IMG/VR virus record: IMGVR_UViG_3300032287_002311
Span: 1 to 22,424 of that record
Length of the DNA stretch: 22,424 bases
Origin: a virus
Strand: one strand, 5' to 3'
A program made the position numbers and the translations under genes. Under the pieces are notes generated by a model. It was not told the DNA's origin. It worked only from the letters and a program-made list of their open reading frames with translations, and did not search any database. Position 1 is the stretch's first letter. Each line of letters opens with the position of its first letter. Shown here in pieces: positions 15,580 through 20,057 of this stretch.

Positions 15580-15793
15580 ATTGCTTCATGGCTCGGATGA
15601 TCTCAGCAGGCTCATGGGGGTCATAAAACCCAATGCCTTTGTCACGGGCATCAAACACCTTGGCCGCCTCCTCCAGCACCTGATTGCGCTGTGACGGGGA
15701 TACATAGACATCCCAATGATACGGCTGTCCACTACGCATCTTGGCTTCGTGCTCGATGCGCTCAAACTCATCGTCTTCGTCAGTATGAATCAT
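15578..15793 (-). CDS. Small acidic hypothetical protein
   Basis: A 71-residue protein with an acidic N-terminus (MIHTDEDDEFERIEHEAK), then WDVYVSPSQRNQVLEEAAKV and a C-terminal PAEIIRAMKQ helix. It has no recognised motif. The start overlaps the stop of the 43-residue ORF upstream (ATGA), so it is probably translated by coupling; GAGGA lies about 11 bases upstream. It is the last gene of the leftward small-gene block before the terminator at 15511-15538. Confidence 0.55.
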   Translation of the reverse strand: MIHTDEDDEFERIEHEAKMRSGQPYHWDVYVSPSQRNQVLEEAAKVFDARDKGIGFYDPHEPAEIIRAMKQ

Positions 15794-15921
15794 ATGGGTG
15801 CATCCTCGTAATTGTCAGGGTTGAACTTAGGAACCTTTGTACCCTTATCCAGTGGGTTTGGGAATAGGGGAAACGGCCATACGGTCGATGGTTGGTTGGG
15901 AGCCTTATAACTTTGTTTCAT
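15790..15921 (-). CDS. 43-residue Pro-rich ORF carrying the KAPN repeat
   Basis: An ORF read by hand from ATG 15921 to TGA 15790, which overlaps the next start by 4 bases. The product MKQSYKAPNQPSTVWPFPLF continues Pro- and Asn-rich, ending NYEDAPI. The coding phase is supported by the overlap and by filling an otherwise empty 170-base gap. AAGG lies about 9 bases before the ATG, inside one of the TAAGGCTCCCAACC repeats. The KAPN codons repeat the last codons of the XRE gene upstream (TKAPN-stop), so the ORF may have arisen by local duplication. Function unknown. Confidence 0.5.
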   Translation of the reverse strand: MKQSYKAPNQPSTVWPFPLFPNPLDKGTKVPKFNPDNYEDAPI

Positions 15922-15979
15922 GGTTGGGAGCCTTAATCAATGGTTGGATTCCTTAACCAACGGTTAGTTGGGAGCCTTA
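15894..15979 (-). repeat. Four copies of TAAGGCTCCCAACC
   Basis: On the minus strand the 14-base word occurs at 15979-15966 (TAAGGCTCCCAACT), 15955-15942 (TAAGGAATCCAACC), 15935-15922 (TAAGGCTCCCAACC) and 15907-15894 (TAAGGCTCCCAACC), with start-to-start distances of 24, 20 and 28 bases. Copies overlap the end of the XRE gene, the 42-base gap and the start of the 43-residue ORF. Two copies encode KAPN in different proteins. The role may be operator, RNA-level control or duplication remnant. Confidence 0.6.
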
Positions 15980-16245
15980 GTCAATTGTTTCTTAGGCCGT
16001 CCGGCGCTCTTGGTGGGAACGGCGGCGTCCGGCGGCGGCGTGAGTGCGGCCAGCACGTCAGGGGCCAGCGCTTCGAGCGTGCCCAGCACGGCCAGCAGCT
16101 GCACGGCGGCGGCGCTCGGCGCTCGTTGGCCAGCTGTCCACTTGCGAAACGTGAAAACGGGAACACCCAGCAGGCCGGCGGCCCGTGCTTCGCTCAGTGC
16201 CTGGCGATCAGTGAAGGCCAGCAGGTCGGTTTTGAATTGTGTCAT
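15964..16245 (-). CDS. XRE/HTH-type transcriptional regulator
   Basis: A 93-residue protein. Residues about 14-55 fit a helix-turn-helix of the XRE kind: DRQALSEARAAGLLGVPVFT (13-32), with the recognition helix at about 30-38 (VFTFRKWTAG), then APSAAAVQLLAVL. The tail AGRPKKQ (81-87) is an AT-hook-like minor-groove motif. GAGGATCC gives a normal ribosome-binding site before the ATG. It lies just downstream of a strong terminator, so it probably has its own promoter. Near-copies of the AACCCGCTGGGTT palindrome lie 31-80 bases upstream (16276-16286 and 16316-16325), and the TAAGG repeats overlap its 3' end. It is the best candidate for the regulator of the control region at 19.4-20.0 kb, by inference. 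Confidence 0.7.
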   Translation of the reverse strand: MTQFKTDLLAFTDRQALSEARAAGLLGVPVFTFRKWTAGQRAPSAAAVQLLAVLGTLEALAPDVLAALTPPPDAAVPTKSAGRPKKQLTKAPN

Positions 16246-16265
16246 TGGATCCTCAGAATTAGGGT

Positions 16266-16295
16266 TAAAAAAGCCCCCAGCGGGTTTGCTGGGGG
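16266..16295 (-). terminator. Rho-independent terminator of the small-gene operon
   Basis: CCCCCAGC (16274-16281) and GCTGGGGG (16288-16295) form a perfect 8-bp stem with a 6-base loop, followed on the minus strand by GCTTTTTT. It closes the leftward operon that begins at 19385. Its loop and stem contain CCCAGCGGGTT, a partial copy of the palindrome found in the control region. Confidence 0.85.
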
Positions 16296-16323
16296 TAGAT
16301 TAGGGGTTAGCCTGGCCAGCGGG

Positions 16324-16383
16324 TTATAGATCCCAGAAGGCGGCGATCAGGGCAAAAATAGCGGCGGCGATTAGGGCGCTCAT
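16324..16383 (-). CDS. 19-residue hydrophobic micro-protein
   Basis: ATG at 16383 overlaps the stop of the upstream gene (ATGA), and TAA lies at 16326-16324. The product MSALIAAAIFALIAAFWDL is one hydrophobic helix with a single acidic residue near the end, long enough to span or line a membrane. It is the last frame before the terminator at 16266-16295. Coupling by overlap is the main support. It could be a small membrane toxin or regulator, or a chance frame in Ala-rich DNA. Confidence 0.4.
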   Translation of the reverse strand: MSALIAAAIFALIAAFWDL

Positions 16384-16574
16384 GCCTGCGCCGCCGTTAA
16401 CCGTGCTTCAGCTCGGCCTTGCTCGATCAGGCGGCGGGCTTCGGTTTGAAAATCGATCCGCTCACTGGATAGCATCGAGCGCAGGCGCTGGGCCACGGCC
16501 CGGGCAGCGTCAGGGCTTCGCGCTCGCTCATACTGGAACCCAGCGTTTATGTAATCTGCTTCAGTGTGATTCAT
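16380..16574 (-). CDS. Small hypothetical protein
   Basis: A 64-residue protein from the ATG at 16574, which overlaps the preceding stop (ATGA) and has GGGAG 8 bases upstream. An in-frame ATG at 16589 lacks a ribosome-binding site. The sequence MNHTEADYINAGFQYERARS leads into an Arg/Ala/Gln-rich helical tail. It has no membrane segment and no recognised domain. It is part of the leftward small-gene operon. Confidence 0.55.
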   Translation of the reverse strand: MNHTEADYINAGFQYERARSPDAARAVAQRLRSMLSSERIDFQTEARRLIEQGRAEARLTAAQA

Positions 16575-16822
16575 CGCTCGATCTCCCATAGGTTAACGAT
16601 TCCGTCAATTGTGGCCAGCGCTTCGGCGGCGGCCCCCCGGCGCTGTTTCGCGTTCATTGTGTCGCTGTTACTCTCGGCGATGGCTTCCAGGGCGGCCACG
16701 GCCTGCCCTAGTGCCCGCTGCAGGTCGGCGATCCTGGCAAATTGTCTGGCCGTGCCTGGAAACCCTTCAGAATAGGCCAGGGCTTCGGCTTCGGTGGCCG
16801 TTAGATTTTCAAGGTTTATCAT
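16571..16822 (-). CDS. Small helical hypothetical protein
   Basis: An 83-residue protein from ATG 16822, three bases after the preceding stop. GGGA at about 10 bases upstream is a modest ribosome-binding site, and an in-frame TTG at 16837 is possible. The sequence is Ala-rich and helical (LQRALGQAVAALEAIAESNS in the middle), with NAKQRRGAAAEA near the C-terminus. No family is recognised. It overlaps the next gene by 4 bases. Confidence 0.55.
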   Translation of the reverse strand: MINLENLTATEAEALAYSEGFPGTARQFARIADLQRALGQAVAALEAIAESNSDTMNAKQRRGAAAEALATIDGIVNLWEIER

Positions 16823-16824
16823 TT

Positions 16825-17040
16825 TTAACAATCCCAATCTTCGGTAAAAATTCTAATGTTGCAGCAATCGGCGTGCGCTTTGTTCGTATGTTCGCGCACC
16901 AGGGCGCATATTGCATCGATCAATTCACGGTCGGCCAGGTCGGTCATTGTGAACATGGCGAAGGGTTCGATCTCGATCCCTTCGGGAGAAAATGCATTCC
17001 CCCGGTGAAACGTTACACGGGTTTTATCGTAGTGTGTCAT
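16825..17040 (-). CDS. Small hypothetical protein
   Basis: A 71-residue protein beginning MTHYDKTRVTFHRGNAFSPE, with three Cys in the second half (residues about 45, 59 and 60) and a fourth as the last residue. No known metal-binding spacing is evident. AAAGG within the last codons of the upstream gene precedes the ATG by 8 bases, and only three bases separate the two genes, so translation is coupled to the Cys-rich protein upstream. Function unknown. Confidence 0.55.
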   Translation of the reverse strand: MTHYDKTRVTFHRGNAFSPEGIEIEPFAMFTMTDLADRELIDAICALVREHTNKAHADCCNIRIFTEDWDC

Positions 17041-17043
17041 TGG

Positions 17044-17724
17044 TTAACCTTTCATTATTGGAATTACGCGCCGGGCCAGCGCATCAGTTACCCGGGCACG
17101 CGATCCGTGGGCGCGAAACCCGATAATTACCCGGCGATCAGCACGGGCGCAAAGCCCGCAGGTGGCGCAGGTTATATCCTCGCGGGTTTGAGCTGGGCAG
17201 ACAATGATTGTCCGGCCTTCGGGTGTCTCTGTCTTTTCCGGTGTATCCATGGGCACGATGCAAGTTAACGGGGCGCTTGATACGGCGGCCAGCGCGTCAG
17301 CTTCGCCGGCATCATCAGCGCTCAGGTTAACCGTAAAGCCCCAGTCAGTGGCGCATTGTGCCCAATATAGGGCCTCAGGGCTTTTTTTGTGGGTGTACGT
17401 GAACCCGCGGCGGCCACTGTTGGCCCGTACGATCTCACCCAAGGCGGCGGCGTCTACCTCTTCACCGGCCCCAGGCAGATCCCCGGCCACGTTGAACCGC
17501 CACAATTGGCCAGCGGGCAGGGCTTCGATTGACGCGCACAGCTCGGCCAGCGTGCCCCCTCTCTCGGCCACTTTGTCCCAGCTCATACGGGTGTAGTAAT
17601 CCTCAGCGTAACAGTCGGCCCGGTAATGGGGGCACGACTGGGGGCAGGTTTCCCGCTGGGAATAAGTAACGGGCAACGGGCCGGTTTTGCTGTTAGCAGA
17701 TTTCAAAATAAAATGGTATTTCAT
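17044..17724 (-). CDS. Cys-rich phage protein with CPxxCPxxxxxxCYA motif (DUF7227-like)
   Basis: A 226-residue protein I recognise as a widespread, uncharacterised phage family, recently named DUF7227 as far as I recall. Key features: KTGPLPVT (13-20), CPQSCPHYRADCYAE (27-41) with Cys27, Cys31 and Cys38, LWRFNVAGDLPG (74-85), GFTYTHK (107-113), VNLSADD (132-138), and a second cluster CPAQTREDITCATCGLC (176-192) with Cys176, 186, 189 and 192. Seven placed Cys suggest an Fe-S or zinc cluster. The CxxxCx6CYAE part resembles the gp37/gp68-like (DUF5131) phage family, where radical-SAM relatedness has been proposed; that link is inference. It is the largest protein of the small-gene block and overlaps the upstream acidic ORF (ATGA). 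Confidence 0.7.
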   Translation of the reverse strand: MKYHFILKSANSKTGPLPVTYSQRETCPQSCPHYRADCYAEDYYTRMSWDKVAERGGTLAELCASIEALPAGQLWRFNVAGDLPGAGEEVDAAALGEIVRANSGRRGFTYTHKKSPEALYWAQCATDWGFTVNLSADDAGEADALAAVSSAPLTCIVPMDTPEKTETPEGRTIIVCPAQTREDITCATCGLCARADRRVIIGFRAHGSRARVTDALARRVIPIMKG

Positions 17725-17885
17725 GATTCATCGCTCCCGTCGTCGGTGTCGGCTTCGGGTTCGCTTTCATCGTACGGGGCCTCGGGATCCCCAGGCAGAT
17801 AGCGCAGCGAGGTTAGCAGGCGGCGCTTAGTTGCTCGGTCTTCATTGGCCAGCGCTTCGGCCTCATCGTCGTATTCGTAGTGCAT
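17721..17885 (-). CDS. 54-residue acidic protein upstream of the Cys-rich gene
   Basis: A short ORF read by hand, ATG 17885 to TGA 17721, overlapping the Cys-rich gene start by 4 bases. GAGGTAA lies 7 bases before the ATG. The product starts MHYEYDDEAEALANEDRATK, has a basic middle (KRRLLTSLRYL), and ends in a strongly acidic tail (EADTDDGSDES). Acidic small proteins of phages often mimic DNA or bind basic partners, but nothing here proves that. The tight coupling to the Cys-rich protein suggests a shared process. Confidence 0.6.
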   Translation of the reverse strand: MHYEYDDEAEALANEDRATKRRLLTSLRYLPGDPEAPYDESEPEADTDDGSDES

Positions 17886-17888
17886 GGT

Positions 17889-18167
17889 TTACCTCACGTT
17901 AATAATTTGAACATGGTTTCTCAGAAACCGGGCGGGATCCGTGGCGTTCAGCTCAGCGGCGATACTATCGGCGGCGATATCCTTAATCCAGCCGTGGCCG
18001 TACCAGTTGCCGGCGTTGCCCTGCTTGTCCAGGGTGAACCAGTTTTCACCCCATTGAACCTCAATAAAAGTGTGGCCAGCATCGGCCAGCTCGGCGCAGC
18101 GCTTAAAAATCTGGGCTTTGCTGGGCTTGCGGCCCTTGAATTCGATTAGCTTAGGTGTGTGATCCAT
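17889..18167 (-). CDS. Hypothetical small protein
   Basis: A 92-residue protein with an aromatic-rich middle (FIEVQWGENWFTLDKQGNAG, then WYGHGW) suggesting a small beta-rich fold, and basic residues in the N-terminal KGRKPSKAQIFKR. Its stop lies 3 bases before the acidic ORF, and its last codons supply that gene's GAGG. A GGGGCAGG stretch precedes the ATG. I do not recognise the family. Confidence 0.55.
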   Translation of the reverse strand: MDHTPKLIEFKGRKPSKAQIFKRCAELADAGHTFIEVQWGENWFTLDKQGNAGNWYGHGWIKDIAADSIAAELNATDPARFLRNHVQIINVR

Positions 18168-18177
18168 GGCCTGCCCC

Positions 18178-18477
18178 TTATGCTTTCCGAGCGCTCACGC
18201 GCACGGTGTAGAACGCGGCGCCGGTGGCCGTGTGCGCCGTGATCAACTGGCGGGACGGCGCAAAGTGTTCAGCGATGGATCTCCAATCGGTTACATCGCG
18301 GCCAGGGCAGAAGCTAACGGCGGCCCGGTGTAACTGGCCTTCAATAGCGGCCTGGCCTGCTTCGATCAGCTGGGCCTTGATCTGATCCTCTTCGGCCTTC
18401 AAGTTGGCGATCTGGGCTTTGATCAGTGCCAAGCGATCAACGGCGGCGGCGAGTAGAACGGGGTTTTCGTTTTTCAT
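18178..18477 (-). CDS. Small phage protein with N-terminal coiled coil
   Basis: A 99-residue protein. Residues 14-45 form a likely coiled coil (LALIKAQIANLKAEEDQIKA), followed by GQLHRAAVSF and a C-terminal part with WRSIAEHFAPSRQLITAHT (about 66-84). This arrangement is familiar from many phage genomes as a small protein of unknown function with a SRQLI-x-AHT segment. GAGAGGG precedes the ATG by about 7 bases, and the ATG overlaps the preceding TAA by one base. Confidence 0.6.
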   Translation of the reverse strand: MKNENPVLLAAAVDRLALIKAQIANLKAEEDQIKAQLIEAGQAAIEGQLHRAAVSFCPGRDVTDWRSIAEHFAPSRQLITAHTATGAAFYTVRVSARKA

Positions 18478-18764
18478 TATGCGGCCCTCTCGATAGCAGC
18501 ACGGGCGAGCTTCACGGCGTCAACGATCTCGCCGGTTTTCTCAAGATCTGGGCAGTGCTCGAGCATGGCCAGCAGGGCGGCCAGCAGATCAGGGGCGGCG
18601 GCCATCAGGCGGGCATTGTGCAGGGCGTCGGCGCTCGTGCTGCGCTTGTCTCCCTTGACTTTGGCCAGGGGCGCGAAACCCCCAGATTGTGCAGTGACGT
18701 TGAATTCTCCACTTCGGATAGCAGGCCGAGCGAACCAGGGGCCGGGGGTGTGTTTCAGTTTCAT
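18477..18764 (-). CDS. HTPGPW-type conserved phage protein
   Basis: A 95-residue protein with the signature HTPGPWFA near the N-terminus (5-12) and the ARLMAAAPDLLAALLAMLEH helix (51-70). Both are hallmarks of a very common phage and prophage protein family without an assigned function. GGAGAATC precedes the ATG at normal spacing in a leader that also contains three GTAAC units (18780-18798). It lies within the leftward small-gene operon between two coiled-coil or membrane proteins. The family call is firm; the role is unknown. Confidence 0.75.
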   Translation of the reverse strand: MKLKHTPGPWFARPAIRSGEFNVTAQSGGFAPLAKVKGDKRSTSADALHNARLMAAAPDLLAALLAMLEHCPDLEKTGEIVDAVKLARAAIERAA

Positions 18765-18800
18765 GATTTGATTCTCCAGGGTTACGGTTACGGGTTACAG
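18765..18800 (-). repeat. GTAAC-repeat leader upstream of the HTPGPW gene
   Basis: On the minus strand the leader reads TGTAACCC-GTAACC-GTAACCC followed by TGGAGAATCAAATCATGAAA. Similar leaders precede two other genes: 18959-18936 (TGTAACCCTTGGAGAATCGA) and 19417-19386 (GTAACTTGTAACTGTAACTT, then GGAG). The three share (GTAAC)1-3 plus YTTGGAGAA. They look like a reused translation-initiation cassette. Confidence 0.5.
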
Positions 18801-18935
18801 TGAAAACAAAACGATCAGGACAAAGCCCAGGCCGGCCAGCAAAGCCACGGCCCCGGCAATGATGGCCAGATCTGAGGGTTCCTCAGCGGGCACGCGCTCA
18901 GGGTTTAATTCGATGTAGTGTTGATTGTGTTTCAT
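18795..18935 (-). CDS. 46-residue single-TM protein
   Basis: A short ORF read by hand from ATG 18935 to TAA 18795. The first 22 residues are polar and acidic (MKHNQHYIELNPERVPAEEP). Residues about 23-46 are one hydrophobic helix (LAIIAGAVALLAGLGFVLIV and onward) that ends at the stop. TTGGAGAATC gives a good ribosome-binding site, nearly identical to that of the next gene. A tail-anchored inner-membrane protein with the N-terminus in the cytoplasm is likely. Function unknown. Confidence 0.6.
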   Translation of the reverse strand: MKHNQHYIELNPERVPAEEPSDLAIIAGAVALLAGLGFVLIVLFSL

Positions 18936-18960
18936 GATTCGATTCTCCAAGGGTTACAGT

Positions 18961-18981
18961 GGCCAGGCGCGAAGCCTGGCC
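18961..18981. repeat. Perfect hairpin in intergenic gap
   Basis: GGCCAGGC (18961-18968) and GCCTGGCC (18974-18981) form an 8-bp perfect stem with a 5-base loop, between the stop at 18989 and the ATG at 18935. There is no T-run on either side, so it is not an intrinsic terminator. It may stabilise or pause the leftward transcript. Confidence 0.55.
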
Positions 18982-18988
18982 GGGTTGT

Positions 18989-19180
18989 TTATCGGGTGAG
19001 GGCTTCGCGCTCGGCGGCGGCCAGCTCGGTCAGTGCGCGATTGATCACGCCCTGCATGGCTTCGATGCTTGACGCATCACGCGCTTCGCGCTCGATTGTG
19101 CTCAGGGCCAGCTTGCGAGCTTTGGCGATCTCGTTGGCCTTGTGCAGTGCGATCAATGTGGCGGGGTTGTTTAGGTTCAT
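18989..19180 (-). CDS. Small helical hypothetical protein
   Basis: A 63-residue, Ala/Glu/Arg-rich, fully helical protein (ALHKANEIAKARKLALSTIE in the first half, INRALTELAAAEREALTR at the end). GGGAG, formed by the last codons of the preceding gene, stands about 10 bases before the ATG. A short coiled-coil dimer is the likely form. No family or function is recognised. Confidence 0.55.
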   Translation of the reverse strand: MNLNNPATLIALHKANEIAKARKLALSTIEREARDASSIEAMQGVINRALTELAAAEREALTR

Positions 19181-19184
19181 GATC

Positions 19185-19385
19185 TCACTCTCCCACGTAC
19201 ATCAGGCAACCGTTGCGCATTGTCAGCTCGCCGCTGCTTCCAGCTCCCAGATCCTTGATTAGATCCAAGATCTCGCGCTGGGTGCGCTTGCTGCCTGCAC
19301 GGTGAATAATGGCCACAGTGCGCAGCAGTGCGCTTCTACCGTGTGGCTTTGCTCTCTCGATCTGGGCTTGCTCAAATTTTGTCAT
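19185..19385 (-). CDS. First gene of the leftward small-gene operon, hypothetical
   Basis: A 66-residue basic protein (MTKFEQAQIERAKPHGRSAL, then RAGSKRTQREILDLIKDLGA). The middle resembles a short helix-turn-helix or winged element, but it is too short and degenerate to assign. TTGGAG precedes the ATG. It is the first gene after a strong leftward promoter (19472-19445) with a leader of about 50 bases, the position often held by an early regulator or host-takeover protein. Confidence 0.55.
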   Translation of the reverse strand: MTKFEQAQIERAKPHGRSALLRTVAIIHRAGSKRTQREILDLIKDLGAGSSGELTMRNGCLMYVGE

Positions 19386-19444
19386 GATGTTTTCTCCAAG
19401 TTACAGTTACAAGTTACGGGCCGGTTTTGTGTGCCGGTGAATGA

Positions 19445-19472
19445 ATTGTAACCCAGTGGGTGAGCTTGTCAA
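19445..19472 (-). promoter_or_regulatory. Strong leftward sigma70-type promoter
   Basis: On the minus strand, TTGACA (19472-19467, perfect -35) and TACAAT (19450-19445, five of six) are separated by 16 bases. Initiation near 19438 gives a leader of about 50 bases to the ATG at 19385. The spacer is filled by the dyad AACCCAGTGGGTGA (19450-19463), one of the palindromes of the region, so a bound repressor would block RNA polymerase directly. Confidence 0.7.
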
Positions 19473-20004
19473 GCACAATCGATAAATTATTTACTAGGTG
19501 CTTTCCCTAACCCTCTGGGTTTCCCTGCTTCCCTTGGTGCGTCAATTGTGACTTACAGAAGGGAACGGGTTTCAGGATTTCCGGATTTCTTGTGCTGTTT
19601 CAAAAAGTATCAATCGGCCCCCTCGCCTGCGCGATGTCACAATTGACGCACTGGCCCCCGATCCCGCGAACCTGCGAACCCGCTGGGTTATTCCCTCACC
19701 CGCTGGGTTCCCGTGCCCATGGCCTGCGATCCCGCGAACCCGCTGGGTTTTGTGGCCACTGATTCACCCAGCGGGTAACATGGCCGCATCGATTCACCGG
19801 CGGCGGCCTGCGCCTAAGATCCACGGCGGCCAGCGATTCACGGCGGCGCGATGGCCAGCGGCCCGCGATGGCCGGCGGCGCAAAGCAGGATCCGTGCCAG
19901 TTGCGCGATGGGGCCGGGTAGGGCCGATGGCCGAGGGGGCCAAGACTGGGAGGTATCACGAACAATTTTTTATTTTTTTAAATTAACCCGTTACCCAATG
20001 GGTT
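19450..20004. repeat. Array of AACCCGCTGGGTT palindromes
   Basis: A short dyad with ACCC and GGGT arms recurs at 19450-19463 (AACCCAGTGGGTGA), 19509-19521 (AACCCTCTGGGTT), 19677-19689 (AACCCGCTGGGTT), 19697-19709 (CACCCGCTGGGTT), 19737-19749 (AACCCGCTGGGTT), 19765-19778 (CACCCAGCGGGTAA) and 19991-20004 (TTACCCAATGGGTT). The copies at 19677 and 19737 are both preceded by GATCCCGCGAACC (19660-19672 and 19728-19740). Arms are conserved and centres vary, as for a dimeric protein site. Spacing is irregular, unlike CRISPR. Confidence 0.75.
19537..19651. repeat. Perfect 16-bp inverted repeat pair
   Basis: GTGCGTCAATTGTGAC at 19537-19552 is the exact reverse complement of GTCACAATTGACGCAC at 19636-19651. 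The arms are 83 bases apart. Each contains CAATTG. They could form a cruciform base, be paired protein sites, or mark ends of a lost element. No gene lies between them. Confidence 0.75.
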
Positions 20005-20018
20005 CCGCTATCTCACAG

Positions 20019-20047
20019 TTGCACACATCCCAAAACCCCGCTATGAT
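20019..20047 (+). promoter_or_regulatory. Rightward sigma70-type promoter for terminase genes
   Basis: TTGCAC (20019-20024) and TATGAT (20042-20047) have the ideal 17-base spacing. Initiation near 20054 would give a very short leader to the ATG at 20058, or about 46 bases to the ATG at 20100. The palindrome TTACCCAATGGGTT (19991-20004) lies 14 bases upstream of the -35, so the same regulator could act on both divergent promoters. Confidence 0.6.
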
Positions 20048-20057
20048 CCACAGCACT

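Larger units (their letters stand above)
19386..20057. other. Non-coding control region between divergent operons
   Basis: About 670 bases with no convincing gene. It holds the leader and promoter of the leftward operon (19386-19472), a palindrome array, a 16-bp inverted repeat pair, a GC-rich stretch with three GATTCAC-led repeats (near 19761, 19790 and 19834), an abrupt T/A-rich run (19965-19984) and the rightward terminase promoter. Frames open through the GC-rich part (for example 19750-19986) encode low-complexity Arg/Ala sequence and are probably chance. The alternation of GC-rich repeats and an AT tract is compatible with a replication origin. Confidence 0.6.

Noticed and set aside
16609-17268. 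219-residue plus-strand frame across three minus-strand genes
   Set aside because: GC-rich antisense openness. The minus-strand frames have ATGA overlaps, spaced ribosome-binding sites and recognisable motifs.
18961-18981. Intrinsic terminator
   Set aside because: The stem is perfect, but no T-run follows on either strand.
19450-20004. CRISPR-like array
   Set aside because: Repeats are 13-14 bases, palindromic, irregularly spaced and variable in the centre, with no uniform spacers and no cas genes.
19750-20042. Open frames through the GC-rich repeats, including a long N-terminal extension of the small terminase from 19851
   Set aside because: The sequence is low-complexity Arg/Ala/Pro, lies upstream of the terminase promoter, has no suitable ribosome-binding site, and overlaps palindromes and repeats.
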